From positions 538,014 to 602,013 of the forward strand of contig NZ_BJFN01000004.1 of assembly GCF_014189855.1 (NCBI RefSeq): 64,000 nucleotides of DNA, read 5' to 3'. Positions 42,343 through 51,690 of this stretch are shown here, in pieces. Position 1 is the stretch's first letter. Every line of letters starts with the position of its first letter. This DNA is from Buttiauxella sp. A111 (GTDB taxonomy: Bacteria; Pseudomonadota; Gammaproteobacteria; Enterobacterales; Enterobacteriaceae). The translations under genes were made by a program, and so were the position numbers. The notes below the pieces were generated by a model. The model had not been told where the DNA came from. It saw nothing but the letters and a program-made list of their open reading frames with translations, and searched no databases.

Positions 42343-43779
42343 TTAGAGAAGCCATTCTATTGGCAGACGATACACCAACCGCACCAGGGCCCGTTGCCAA
42401 AAACGGGTGTGCGGTTCTTTCTTCCAGACAATCTCTTTGCCCTCACAGTTCTCCACCCAATTCACTCGCCCCCAGCGGTCTAAACGCAGCGCCCATGCGG
42501 CCTCTTTTTGGCTCTGCGTGAAACGTTGGTGGATATCTTCCGCCAGTGCTGCGCTCTCTATCACAAATCCCATTTCGGTATTGAGCATGGCTGAGCGCGG
42601 GTCAAAATTGAATGAACCGATAAATACTTTCTGCTTATCCACGCTGAAGGTTTTGGCGTGCAAACTGGAGCCAGAATGTCCGGTTAAACCCCGGTCGCGC
42701 GGCCTGCGAGGACCGTTGTTTTCTGGCTTTAATTCATAAAGTTCGACGCCATGACGGAGCAATTTTTTACGCCAGCGTGCATATCCGGCATGCACCACCG
42801 CGACATCGTTGGCGGCCAGAGAATTGGTGAGGATGGCTATTTTCACCCCTTTGCGCACCAGACCGAGAATTTGCGCGACACCGGCACGAGTCGGGACAAA
42901 ATAGGCAGAAATAATGTCTATTTCCTGCTTTGGCAGGCCAATCACGTTGATCAGACGCTGTGGGAGCAACGTGTGATTGCGCGCCCTTCCCTGCCCCTTA
43001 CGCGGATCGTCACTGAGCAAACGGGTTTTAGCCCAGTACATATTTAACCTGCGAGCCACAAGATCCGTCGCAAACTGGCTGGTGGTCAGGCGATCAAGAT
43101 AGCGTCGCGCCGTCGGATCGTTACGCCAGTCATCGGGCAATTGTACCCGTTGCTGTAGAACATCGGCGTCAACGTCCAGGACTTTGGCAAGCGTCGAAAC
43201 GCACTGGCTGTTCCAGTACCGCTCAAAATCCTGGCTGACATTGCCCACCACCGGGCCAACCGCCAGCACATCTAAATCTGAAAACAGCGGTTGTTTACCG
43301 ACGCCAAAATAGGCATCGCCGACATTACGACCGCCAACAATCGTTGTTTCACCATCCACGGTGAAACTCTTGTTATGCATCCGGCGATTTAAACGGGCAA
43401 AGTCTGTTAGGTAACCAATGGCGCGAAACAAGCGAAATGAGAAGGGATTAAACAGGCGAACTTCAATGTGCGGATGAGAGTTAAGAAGCTCTAAAATATT
43501 ATCCAGCCCATTGGTGTTGTTATCATCAAGCAACAGCCTGACTCTCACTCCGCGGTCAGCTGCCGCCAACAATGCACTAAATAACAGCCGCCCGGACATA
43601 TCGTCCTGCCAGATGTAATACTGCACATCGAGGGTGTTTTCCGCCATGCCGCACAACAGATAACGTGCGGTAAACGCATCAAGGCTATCCGCAAGAGGAT
43701 GAATACCGCTCACGCCAGGATGCTCGGCGAGCGCGGGAGTAATCGCTCTCCCCAGGCGGGTGGCGTGATGATTCCTCAC
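42343..43779 (-). CDS. clsC: Cardiolipin synthase C
   Basis: Phospholipase D-family enzyme; E. coli ClsC makes cardiolipin from phosphatidylglycerol and phosphatidylethanolamine and works better with YmdB. Two HKD motifs are visible: HNKSFTVDGETTIVGGRN and HAKTFSVDKQKVFIGSFNFD. The chosen start is the GTG two bases after the ymdB stop, giving 478 aa (E. coli 473); the open frame upstream lies inside ymdB, including an ATG 16 codons earlier that cannot be excluded. No good ribosome-binding site is seen, which suggests coupling to ymdB. Confidence 0.93.
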   Translation of the reverse strand: MRNHHATRLGRAITPALAEHPGVSGIHPLADSLDAFTARYLLCGMAENTLDVQYYIWQDDMSGRLLFSALLAAADRGVRVRLLLDDNNTNGLDNILELLNSHPHIEVRLFNPFSFRLFRAIGYLTDFARLNRRMHNKSFTVDGETTIVGGRNVGDAYFGVGKQPLFSDLDVLAVGPVVGNVSQDFERYWNSQCVSTLAKVLDVDADVLQQRVQLPDDWRNDPTARRYLDRLTTSQFATDLVARRLNMYWAKTRLLSDDPRKGQGRARNHTLLPQRLINVIGLPKQEIDIISAYFVPTRAGVAQILGLVRKGVKIAILTNSLAANDVAVVHAGYARWRKKLLRHGVELYELKPENNGPRRPRDRGLTGHSGSSLHAKTFSVDKQKVFIGSFNFDPRSAMLNTEMGFVIESAALAEDIHQRFTQSQKEAAWALRLDRWGRVNWVENCEGKEIVWKKEPHTRFWQRALVRLVYRLPIEWLL

Positions 43780-43780
43780 G

Positions 43781-44305
43781 TTAGAGCTGGGCAAGTAGCT
43801 GTTGATAAATCTGGGTATTCTCGTCATCGAAACAGACGAAAACGACTTCTTCGGGCAACGGACGCAGACCGATATATCGATAAACCGTATCGACCGCAAT
43901 TTTTGCGGCCAACTCTTTTGGGAAAGCATAGGCTCCGGTGCTGATTGCCGGAAACGCGATAGTGCGATAACCATTGGCTGCGGCTAAATCCATGCTGTTG
44001 CGGTAGGTTTGTTCAAGCAATTCGGCTTCGTTTTCTTCACCACCGCGCCACACCGGGCCGACCGCGTGAATCACCGCTTTAACCGGAATATTTCCAGCTT
44101 CGGTGATCACCGCATGCCCAGGTTGGCAGTCGCCTTGTTGACGACGAATGACTTCACAGGCCGCCAATAATGCAGGCCCTGCCGCACGATGAATTGCGCC
44201 ATCAACACCACCGCCTCCCATCAGGGAGGGATTCGCCGCATTGACTATCACGTCAACTTTAGCGTGGGTGATATCGCCTTGTATCACCGACAATCTTTCG
44301 CTCAT
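43781..44305 (-). CDS. ymdB: YmdB, O-acetyl-ADP-ribose deacetylase (macrodomain)
   Basis: 174-aa macrodomain protein; E. coli YmdB deacetylates O-acetyl-ADP-ribose, modulates RNase III activity and stimulates ClsC. The ADP-ribose binding segments [20 protein letters not shown] and [12 protein letters not shown] are intact. It is upstream of and nearly overlapping clsC. In E. coli the next genes are ymdA and csgC; here a 14-kb aryl-polyene cluster intervenes. Confidence 0.95.
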   Translation of the reverse strand: MSERLSVIQGDITHAKVDVIVNAANPSLMGGGGVDGAIHRAAGPALLAACEVIRRQQGDCQPGHAVITEAGNIPVKAVIHAVGPVWRGGEENEAELLEQTYRNSMDLAAANGYRTIAFPAISTGAYAFPKELAAKIAVDTVYRYIGLRPLPEEVVFVCFDDENTQIYQQLLAQL

Positions 44306-44361
44306 TGGGAAATCTCCAGTTAGTCTTTGAGAGTAGTCTAAACTTGCCGAACCACTGACGT

Positions 44362-44384
44362 ATACCCCAAATAATTCAGCTTAC
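44362..44384. repeat. ERIC end vestige
   Basis: TATACCCCAAATAATTCAGC resembles the terminal repeat of ERIC (TATACCCTAAATAATTCGAG), but the rest of the element is missing. It lies between ymdB and the phosphopantetheinyl transferase gene, at the border between core genome and the aryl-polyene cluster. Confidence 0.5.
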
Positions 44385-44510
44385 TGAGAAGTTACCCCTG
44401 ATACCTACCCTCTGATTTTTCTCGATTATCCGATAAAAGCGCCAACATACCTGACGCATTTTTTTATTGCAGACGCATCTGTAGCAAACGCCTGGCTGCA
44501 AAATGGGCAC

Positions 44511-45125
44511 TCAAAGAATAATCAGCTCTGGCGTGAAATTAGCGGGGAAAGGTTGCTCGCCGCAACAGGCAATCAGTGAATCGTCGAGGCTAACATGATG
44601 TAAATAACGGTCTGGCGGGCAAAGTGTCTGGAGCGGTAAACGCAACTGTTCCATTTGCCAGACCGTTCCACCACGCTGCTTGAGCACCGCTTCGTGCGCC
44701 GTCCAGATGCGCCAGAATTGCCCGATTTGTTGCGCTTCGGGTAAAGATTCCAGCCAGTCACATAATGGCTCGTCGAAACTGTGGCGGGCAATCGCCATAA
44801 ACCGCGCCCGTGGACGGATTTGTTCAATATCACAACCGACTTCCCTGCCCCCCACCAGCACGGCAACGCGGGTGGCGTTGTTGCTGATATTAAATTCAGG
44901 CAATGCCGGGTGGTACGGTTTGCCTTGAGCGGCGCGCGCTAATTTTGGTAACGGCCCATCATTGAGCAGCATTGCCAGCAGGATCCTCGCGGCTATCCAG
45001 TCCGGCCGGCGACGGCCAGTTGGCGCATCCTGCAACAATTCAGGCGATAGCCAGCGTGTGGCGCACGCATCATTCAACACGCACGCCACCTCGCCGAACG
45101 CCAACTGATAGTCGTTTACCGCCAA
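44511..45125 (-). CDS. 4'-phosphopantetheinyl transferase of the aryl-polyene cluster
   Basis: 204-aa Sfp-type enzyme predicted to load phosphopantetheine onto the two cluster ACPs. The magnesium-binding motif VGCDIEQI is near residue 100 and the second motif FWRIWTAHEAVLKQRG near 140; the usual Lys-Glu of the second motif reads His-Glu here. It starts with TTG, overlapping the end of apeR by 10 nt; no strong ribosome-binding site, so translation is probably coupled. It is the last gene of the cluster operon. Confidence 0.82.
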   Translation of the reverse strand: MAVNDYQLAFGEVACVLNDACATRWLSPELLQDAPTGRRRPDWIAARILLAMLLNDGPLPKLARAAQGKPYHPALPEFNISNNATRVAVLVGGREVGCDIEQIRPRARFMAIARHSFDEPLCDWLESLPEAQQIGQFWRIWTAHEAVLKQRGGTVWQMEQLRLPLQTLCPPDRYLHHVSLDDSLIACCGEQPFPANFTPELIIL

Positions 45126-46345
45126 CGACGCATCACCAGTGAGGTGTTAATTCCACCAAAGGCAAAGTTATTGCTCTGCACAAACTCAGTTTCGATTTTG
45201 CGCGCTTCACCCATGATGTAATCGAGATGGCCACACGCCTCGTCAGGTTGAGTTAAATTCAGCGTTTCGGCAAACCAGCCTTCACGCATCATTTCGATAC
45301 TCAACCACGCTTCCAGTGCACCACACGCGCCAAGCGTATGACCCAGGTAGCTTTTCAGCGAAGAGATTGGCGTGTTAGCGCCAAAAACCGCCGCTGTAGC
45401 GTGACTCTCAGCAATGTCGCCACGGTCAGTTGCCGTGCCATGCGCGTTAATGTAGCCAATGTCACTGGCTGAAAGCCCCGCAGAACGCAGGCTGCTTTCA
45501 ATACAGATTTGCATCGTTTCTTTCTGCGGCTGGGTGATATGAGCGGCATCGCAGTTGGTATGGAACCCGGTAATCTCGGCATAAATCGTCGCACCACGCG
45601 CCAGTGCATGATCCAGATCTTCGAGGATCAATGTGCCCGCGCCTTCCCCAATCACCAGGCCATCACGCTGCTTATCAAACGGTGAGGGAGTGCTTTTCGG
45701 TTGGTCATTGCGCTGGCTGGTGGCAAACAGCGTGTCAAACACCGCCGCTTCCGACGGGCATAACTCTTCCGCGCCACCGGCGACCATGACAGTCTGGTAG
45801 CCGTGACGAATCGCCTCCCAGGCATAACCAATCGCCTGGCTGCCGGAGGTACACGCACTTGACGTCGGGATCACACGGCCACGCAAACCAAAGAACAGCC
45901 CGGTATTCACCGCTGCGGTATGCGGCATCATTTGCACGTAGGTCGTGCCGGTAATATTGCGGGTGTGCTTTTCAGTAAGCATGGTGGCGAATTCGCTCAC
46001 AGGGCCAGTGCTTCCCGTGGATGAACCGTAAGCAATACCTGCTTTACCGCTGGTGAGAATCGGATCGTCAAGCAAACCTGCCTGAATTAACGCAAGCTCT
46101 GTAGCACGCGTTGCCAGCAACGACACGCGTCCCATCGCCCGAATACGCTTGCGCGTATAGTGTTCAGGAAGGGTAAAATTATCGACCGGGGCACCGAGCA
46201 TGGTGTTGAGTCCGTCGTAGACTTGCCATTCCGGCATATGTCGTACCGCGTTTGTACCGGACTTCAAACCCACAGCCACATCCTGCCAGTTATCGCCAAA
46301 TGCCGTCACGCCACCCATTCCGGTGACGACCACACGGCGAATCAC
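45116..46345 (-). CDS. apeR: Beta-ketoacyl-ACP synthase ApeR
   Basis: 409-aa ketosynthase of the FabF/FabB type in the aryl-polyene pathway. The Cys-His-His active site is complete: SSACTSGSQ (Cys), NAHGTATDRGD (His) and SYLGHTLGACGA (His). It starts with GTG after GGAGGT, in a GTGA overlap with the apeQ stop. In characterised systems ApeR is an additional ketosynthase beside the ApeO/ApeC pair; its exact step here is inference. Confidence 0.88.
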   Translation of the reverse strand: MIRRVVVTGMGGVTAFGDNWQDVAVGLKSGTNAVRHMPEWQVYDGLNTMLGAPVDNFTLPEHYTRKRIRAMGRVSLLATRATELALIQAGLLDDPILTSGKAGIAYGSSTGSTGPVSEFATMLTEKHTRNITGTTYVQMMPHTAAVNTGLFFGLRGRVIPTSSACTSGSQAIGYAWEAIRHGYQTVMVAGGAEELCPSEAAVFDTLFATSQRNDQPKSTPSPFDKQRDGLVIGEGAGTLILEDLDHALARGATIYAEITGFHTNCDAAHITQPQKETMQICIESSLRSAGLSASDIGYINAHGTATDRGDIAESHATAAVFGANTPISSLKSYLGHTLGACGALEAWLSIEMMREGWFAETLNLTQPDEACGHLDYIMGEARKIETEFVQSNNFAFGGINTSLVMRRWR

Positions 46346-47073
46346 AGCATACCTCCATTGATGGAGATAACCTGGCGAGTGACGTAAGCAGCAACTGGCG
46401 ACATCAAGTAACGCGCAAGTCCTGCCACTTCTTCGGGCATCCCCATACGCTGGAGTGGGATAAGGCGCATCGCTTCGTTGAGTGCAGCCTCTTCCATTTC
46501 GATCATTCCAGTATCAATCAGGCCTGGCGCAATGCAGTTCACGGTGATTTTGCGTTTCGCCAATTCGATTGCCAGCGCTTTGGTCGCCCCAATAATCCCC
46601 GCTTTGGCGGCACTGTAATTCACCTGACCACGGTTACCCATCATGCCCGAAACCGACGAAAGCGTGATAATACGCCCGCCGTTACGCAGACCAATCATCG
46701 GCATCACGCACGGCTGAATCACATTATAAAAACTGTCGAGGTTAGTACGAATGACACCGTCCCAATCGTCATCACTGAGGGCCGGAAACGCGCCATCACG
46801 AGTGATACCCGCATTGTTGACCACGCCCCAATACGCGCCGTGAGTTTCGATGTCAGCGTCAATAACATGGCGGCACTGGCTGCGGTCTGCGCTATCAAAC
46901 TGCATGACACGCCCTGTTCCGCCCAGCGCTTTTATTTGCTCAAGCGTTTGCTGTGCGCCTGATTCGTCACGATGGTAGTGCACCACCACGGCAAATCCGT
47001 CGGCCGCTAGCCCACAGGCAATTGCCCTGCCGATCCCTTTGCTGGCACCGGTTACTAATACTGTCTGAGTCAT
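46342..47073 (-). CDS. apeQ: 3-ketoacyl-ACP reductase ApeQ
   Basis: FabG-like short-chain dehydrogenase of 243 aa that reduces the keto group at each elongation round of the polyene. It has the cofactor motif VTGASKGIGRA, NNAG near residue 90, catalytic Ser (LSSVSGMMG) and YSAAKAG (Tyr-Lys). The stop overlaps the apeR start. It is preceded by a spacer holding an ERIC remnant, the only long gap within the operon. Confidence 0.9.
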   Translation of the reverse strand: MTQTVLVTGASKGIGRAIACGLAADGFAVVVHYHRDESGAQQTLEQIKALGGTGRVMQFDSADRSQCRHVIDADIETHGAYWGVVNNAGITRDGAFPALSDDDWDGVIRTNLDSFYNVIQPCVMPMIGLRNGGRIITLSSVSGMMGNRGQVNYSAAKAGIIGATKALAIELAKRKITVNCIAPGLIDTGMIEMEEAALNEAMRLIPLQRMGMPEEVAGLARYLMSPVAAYVTRQVISINGGML

Positions 47074-47079
47074 CTTGCT

Positions 47080-47162
47080 GCTATCCCATTAAAATACCCG
47101 TCATACTTCAAGTGGCATCTTTGTTGGCTTGCCGCCGCGATGCCACCTGAATTATTTAGGGT
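47080..47162. repeat. Internally deleted ERIC unit between apeP and apeQ
   Basis: Both ERIC ends are present (ATACCCGTCATACTTCAAG and CTGAATTATTTAGGGTA), but the central palindrome is lost; AGTGGCATC and GATGCCACCT flank a 19-nt loop, so it still folds into a long hairpin. The right end supplies the stop codon of apeP (the TAA within the CCCTAAATAATTC terminal repeat, minus strand). Confidence 0.85.
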
Positions 47163-47617
47163 AGTAATTGTTCTAATTCATTATTATCAGGCTGATAGGT
47201 GTTGACCCGCCCGCTCGCCAGTATGTTGCCATCCGCGAGAATTTGTCCTTCAAAACACCCTATTTTTTCATCACGCATCAGTAGCGTGACATGACATTCC
47301 AACTGCAAACCTTGCTCAAAAGAACCCGCTGGACAACGTACCCCTCTTCCTCCCAGCAGCATCCCCACGCGGCTTGCCTCTTCGCCGTTATGCATTGCGT
47401 GCCAGCCCGACCACACTCCCACTGTCTGCGCGATAAGCTCGATGGCAAACCAGCCAGGTAAATTACCGTCCGCATTGAGAAACGGCGCCAGCACTCCGTG
47501 ACGGCTTACCGTAACCCAACAATGCGCACTTTCTTGTTCCACGGCCACTACCGACTCCAACAGGCACATGGGTGCTTCGTGCGGCAAATAGTGGTGTGGG
47601 GCAAGAAAATCAGTCAT
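47156..47617 (-). CDS. apeP: 3-hydroxyacyl-ACP dehydratase ApeP
   Basis: 153-aa hotdog-fold protein related to FabZ. The catalytic histidine lies in YLPHEAPM and the acidic residue in WFAIELIAQTVG. In studied pathways ApeP works with ApeI as a heteromeric dehydratase introducing the conjugated double bonds. The start is the ATG that overlaps the apeO stop by 8 nt and follows GGAG; a TTG four codons upstream is less likely. The last codons and stop are supplied by an ERIC remnant. Confidence 0.88.
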   Translation of the reverse strand: MTDFLAPHHYLPHEAPMCLLESVVAVEQESAHCWVTVSRHGVLAPFLNADGNLPGWFAIELIAQTVGVWSGWHAMHNGEEASRVGMLLGGRGVRCPAGSFEQGLQLECHVTLLMRDEKIGCFEGQILADGNILASGRVNTYQPDNNELEQLLP

Positions 47618-48782
47618 GAGAAACTCCAAAAATCAGGCTGGTATTGTTACCGCCAAAAGCAAATGAGTTCGACAGCATTATTGGTTTAGTAAATGGCTGT
47701 GGAGCGCCGAGTAAACCACAAGGCGCAAGAGTCAGGTCTTGATGCGCATCAGTGAAATCTTGTGCAGGCAGCGGTAAACCTCGCGATAACAGCAAATAAC
47801 AGAGCACCGCTTCACAGGCACCTGCGGCGCCTAATGTGTGTCCTGTCAGATGCTTAGTGGAGCTACAAGGAACACTTTCGCCAAAAAGTTGATTCACCAC
47901 TTTGGCTTCAATTTCGTCGTTCAGACGCGTGGCGGTGCCATGCATATTAATATAGCCAATGTCCTGTGGGCGGAGTTTAGCCTCACCCAGCGCCATTTCT
48001 ATTGCGCGAATTGCACCGACACCTTCAGGATGAGGAGCAGACATATGCCAGGCATCAGACGATTCACCCACGCCCAGCAGTTGCACTTTTCCCGGCTCTT
48101 TCGTCAGCAAAATCAGAGCCCCAGCCTCACCGATGGTGATCCCGTTGCGTTCCGCGCTAAACGGTTTACAGCGTACATTGCTTAACGATTCCAGACTGTT
48201 AAAACCGTTGATTGGCATGCGGCTTAGGGTATCTGCCCCGCCAACAATTGCCGCATCAACCATCCCGGACTCAATCAATCGCTTACCGGTAATAATAGCT
48301 CGCGCACTTGAAGAACAGGCGGTGGAAATCGTCAACGCAGGGCCAAAAAGTTGCAGATAATCACTCAGAAAACGCGAAGGATCGCCGAGTTCTTGTTGGC
48401 CATAGCGATACGCCGCGGGCGGTTTGCCAGCATGGGTGCCACTCACCATGCGATCGCCTTCATCAAGCCCGGAAGTACTGGTTCCCAGCACCACCGCCAC
48501 GCGTTCATTGCCATAACGGGTAATCGCTTCATCCACCTGCGGACGAATTTGTGCCAGTGCTGCGAGCAACAAGCGGTTGTTACGGCTATTGTATTGCGCC
48601 ATTTCTGGTGGAACGTCCGGCAGGTTGCCGGTGACCCGTCCTACCCAACACTCACCTTGTTGTAGCCAGCCGTCGCGGTCCAGCTCAAGGCCTGGCGCGA
48701 TGTTGGCCTGCAAATTTCCCGCGATCTCGTCGAGGTTATTGCCTAACGCATTGACCATTCCGGCAGCAGTTAACGTAATCAT
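47610..48782 (-). CDS. apeO: Beta-ketoacyl-ACP synthase ApeO
   Basis: 390-aa elongating ketosynthase. The catalytic cysteine is in ISTACSSSA; the two histidines are in NMHGTATRLND and HLTGHTLGAAG. It is the likely active partner of the cysteine-less ApeC (chain-length-factor role) in building the polyene on ACP. It begins 2 nt after the stop of the upstream lipoprotein gene and overlaps apeP. Confidence 0.88.
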   Translation of the reverse strand: MITLTAAGMVNALGNNLDEIAGNLQANIAPGLELDRDGWLQQGECWVGRVTGNLPDVPPEMAQYNSRNNRLLLAALAQIRPQVDEAITRYGNERVAVVLGTSTSGLDEGDRMVSGTHAGKPPAAYRYGQQELGDPSRFLSDYLQLFGPALTISTACSSSARAIITGKRLIESGMVDAAIVGGADTLSRMPINGFNSLESLSNVRCKPFSAERNGITIGEAGALILLTKEPGKVQLLGVGESSDAWHMSAPHPEGVGAIRAIEMALGEAKLRPQDIGYINMHGTATRLNDEIEAKVVNQLFGESVPCSSTKHLTGHTLGAAGACEAVLCYLLLSRGLPLPAQDFTDAHQDLTLAPCGLLGAPQPFTKPIMLSNSFAFGGNNTSLIFGVSHD

Positions 48783-48784
48783 GA

Positions 48785-49360
48785 TTAGCTTTCCAGGTGC
48801 TGAATACTGATGACATAGCCGAAACGATGGTGATGCACACTGACTGGCTGGCGACTTCCGTCACGCGTCAGGTAATGAATAGTTTCAATCAGCTCACCAT
48901 GGTCGTCACGCAATTCACGTCGCGAGTCGATATCTTTCAGTATCCACCCCGCTGGCAGTTGCGGTTGCCAGGCGCTTATCGGCCAGTAACTCAACATGAT
49001 ATCGGCAAGAACCTGGCTGGCTGGAGGTAATTCTGGCAGCGTAATGGACTGCTCAGTTTTAATACCCGATTGAGAGTAGGTCAGACGGAATAAACGGATG
49101 CCCAGCGGGGATAAACCGGCCAGCATGACTTTTTCTTTGTCCGCATTCAGCAACACCATCAGCGACTGAGTTTTGCCTTTAACCTGAGCGCTCAGCAGTT
49201 GTTGTTCAGTGATTGACGGCGAAATGCCGGGAGCCGGTAGCGTCACCAGTGTACCCGGCTTTAACCAGGCTTGTGGACGGGTGTTGTCGGGTTTGGGCGT
49301 ACTGCAGGCGCTGAGTAAAAACAGACCTGACAATAAGGCCAGAATAGGTAATTTTCTCAT
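48785..49360 (-). CDS. DUF3261 lipoprotein of the aryl-polyene cluster
   Basis: 191-aa predicted lipoprotein: signal peptide with lipobox LSAC near residue 19, then a DUF3261-type domain ending in YVISIQHLES. Such proteins are regularly found beside the MMPL transporter in aryl-polyene clusters; a role in carrying the lipidated polyene to the outer membrane is inference from position, next to LolA-like ApeM. It begins 2 nt after the apeN stop. Confidence 0.8.
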   Translation of the reverse strand: MRKLPILALLSGLFLLSACSTPKPDNTRPQAWLKPGTLVTLPAPGISPSITEQQLLSAQVKGKTQSLMVLLNADKEKVMLAGLSPLGIRLFRLTYSQSGIKTEQSITLPELPPASQVLADIMLSYWPISAWQPQLPAGWILKDIDSRRELRDDHGELIETIHYLTRDGSRQPVSVHHHRFGYVISIQHLES

Positions 49361-49362
49361 GG

Positions 49363-51690
49363 TTATCTCGTTCCCTCTCCTTGGGTCGATGGGGGTAAGG
49401 CTAATGGCGCAGTTAAAAATGCGCAGAAGATCCCGCAGCTCAACACAATGCCAAAACTTGCGATGGCTTGTGTCTGGCTAAAGACCAGCATGCCTAAGGT
49501 GAAAAGTGTGGTCAGCAAGGCCACGCTGATGGCGAGCAACGACGTCAGCGGTGTACCACGCGGATTACTAAAGAACAGGGTGTAATTAATGCCAATGCCC
49601 AACACCAGCACCAACGCCAGTAATGAAAACAGATTCAGCGCATACCCGCTAAACGCCAGTGCGGCAAGGCCACCGCCGAGTGATAACAACGACGGCACCA
49701 CATTCAGCAAACCGCGTTTTAGCCCTAATCGCAGCACATAACTCAGCGCAATCGCCGCCACAGCAATCACCAGTAACCCCGCCAGTAAACTACGAAAATG
49801 GCTGAACAGCTCATTGAACATGACTTTCCTGTCAACCCAACTGACACCGGGCAGTTTTGCCGCAAGTGTCGCAAGCGCTGCGCTGTCGCGAACACCACTG
49901 ACAGGCACCAGTGCGCCACTTTTACCGTCCGGCAAAGACAGCCACAACAAACGCCAGCCGCTGCTAATGACGCTCTTTTGCCACAGTTTCGGCGTGACCG
50001 GCATTTGCTGAAGATTCGGCGCAGTGATGGTCACTCCGCTTTCCGCCAGCCGTTTTTGTAAAATCGGCGCGGCTTCACGCAGCAATTGCAAATCTGCCTG
50101 CTGCTGTTCAAGCGAGGCGAGCGGGATCAGTCGATAACTGTCGATTAGCTGACTCTTTTGCGCGCCAGCCAGAACAGGGGCCAGTTTTTCGAGGCGTTGT
50201 AGCGTTTGTTCAGCCGTATCGCCGTAAACGACAAACCATTTTTGATCCATCCCCTGCCCGGTTAGCGCGGTAATCGCCTGCTCCTCACGAACCAGATCCT
50301 GGGGTAATGCCTGAAAACTGGCGATGTCATCATTCACTTTTAATGATGCAATCCCCACGAGGCTGATGACCAACAATGCCAGCGGTATGCCAAAGCGCAC
50401 CGCGTTATTGTTTTGCCACGCATTCAACCAACCTTTAAGCAACGTGCTACAAGGCACCGGTCTGACGGGCAAACCGCGTACCGCGAACGGACACCAGCAC
50501 ACCACCGTGAGACAGGATGCGATCAACCCACTGGCGGCAAACACCGCAAGCTGGCGAATGCCAGGGAATGGCGCGAGGATCATGATCAGATAGGCGATGG
50601 CAGTGGTGGCTAATGCCAGCAACAAGGCAGGCAGCACTTTGCGTAAACTGGCGATGGGCGAGTTTTGCGCGCCATGCACCATGCGCTCGGTGAGGTAATA
50701 GAGCGTGTAATCCGCCGAAACACCCACGATGCTCATACTCATCACCAGCGTCATCAGATGCAGTTCGCCAAAACACAACAACGTTATTGCCGTTCCTGCC
50801 AGCGCGCCGATGGCGACTGACGTGGCACATAACAGTAATGGCCGCACCGAACGAAACACCAGTAGTACCAGCAGTAACACGCCAATGACCGTTGCAAGTC
50901 CTAGCGTCGAGACATCGTGCTTTGCCTGCTGGCTGGCATAATCGCTGTAGAACAAGGTGCCGCGCGACATCACCTGCGCCTGCGGGAACTGCTGTTTCAG
51001 GTTTTGTTCTAAAGCCCGCAGTTGCTCGACTGCCGCGCGCCCTTGCTGCATATCAAATGAGGAGCCTTTTAGTTCCCCGTGCAGCAAATACCAGTAGCGC
51101 CCTTGTTTATCTCGCGCCACCAGCCAGCCGTTTTGCAACCGCATTTGACTGGCGGTTTGTTGCAGTGCCAGTTGCGATCCTCGTACCAGCATCAAGGGAT
51201 CGTGGGCTAACTCTTTCCCACTGACGCCAGAAAACGCCGAGTAGAGTTGCGATAGCACCCATTGCGCCTGGGCTTCACCGCCGTTTTGCAAACGGCTGCG
51301 GGTCTGGTTATCCACCAGACCATTACGGTTTTCGAAGTAAAACTTCCCCCACTCCTGCTGGCTCCTGGCATCCATCGGCCCCTGGACATCTTGCAGGAAT
51401 GGCTGCTGTTGCAGTTGTGATTGCCACCACTGCGCCGCAGTGGTATCCGGCGTATTACCCGGGCTGACCATCCACATCATCTGCCTGTCGAGACGTTGCA
51501 GAAAACCGTTCTCTATTTGCGGAGGGACGTTCCCCAGGCTGCTGGCAGGAAGCAACGACAAGACGCTGCTGTCGAGCCGCGCCCTGGGGAGCAAAGTTGC
51601 GAGCAACACCACAAGCAGAGTGACTATCGCAAGCCAGCCCCATGCCAGGCGACGATGCATGTCAGAAAGCGAAGCGCTGCTGCTCTTCAT
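49363..51690 (-). CDS. apeN: MMPL/RND-type exporter ApeN
   Basis: 775-aa inner-membrane protein of the MMPL family. There is one N-terminal helix, a periplasmic domain (about 35-240), a block of five helices, a second periplasmic domain and a final block of five helices, that is, the duplicated RND layout. The MSMSIVGVSADYTLYYLTER segment is typical of MMPL proteins. It is predicted to move the aryl-polyene lipid across or out of the inner membrane. Its start lies 29 nt inside apeM. Confidence 0.87.
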   Translation of the reverse strand: MKSSSASLSDMHRRLAWGWLAIVTLLVVLLATLLPRARLDSSVLSLLPASSLGNVPPQIENGFLQRLDRQMMWMVSPGNTPDTTAAQWWQSQLQQQPFLQDVQGPMDARSQQEWGKFYFENRNGLVDNQTRSRLQNGGEAQAQWVLSQLYSAFSGVSGKELAHDPLMLVRGSQLALQQTASQMRLQNGWLVARDKQGRYWYLLHGELKGSSFDMQQGRAAVEQLRALEQNLKQQFPQAQVMSRGTLFYSDYASQQAKHDVSTLGLATVIGVLLLVLLVFRSVRPLLLCATSVAIGALAGTAITLLCFGELHLMTLVMSMSIVGVSADYTLYYLTERMVHGAQNSPIASLRKVLPALLLALATTAIAYLIMILAPFPGIRQLAVFAASGLIASCLTVVCWCPFAVRGLPVRPVPCSTLLKGWLNAWQNNNAVRFGIPLALLVISLVGIASLKVNDDIASFQALPQDLVREEQAITALTGQGMDQKWFVVYGDTAEQTLQRLEKLAPVLAGAQKSQLIDSYRLIPLASLEQQQADLQLLREAAPILQKRLAESGVTITAPNLQQMPVTPKLWQKSVISSGWRLLWLSLPDGKSGALVPVSGVRDSAALATLAAKLPGVSWVDRKVMFNELFSHFRSLLAGLLVIAVAAIALSYVLRLGLKRGLLNVVPSLLSLGGGLAALAFSGYALNLFSLLALVLVLGIGINYTLFFSNPRGTPLTSLLAISVALLTTLFTLGMLVFSQTQAIASFGIVLSCGIFCAFLTAPLALPPSTQGEGTR

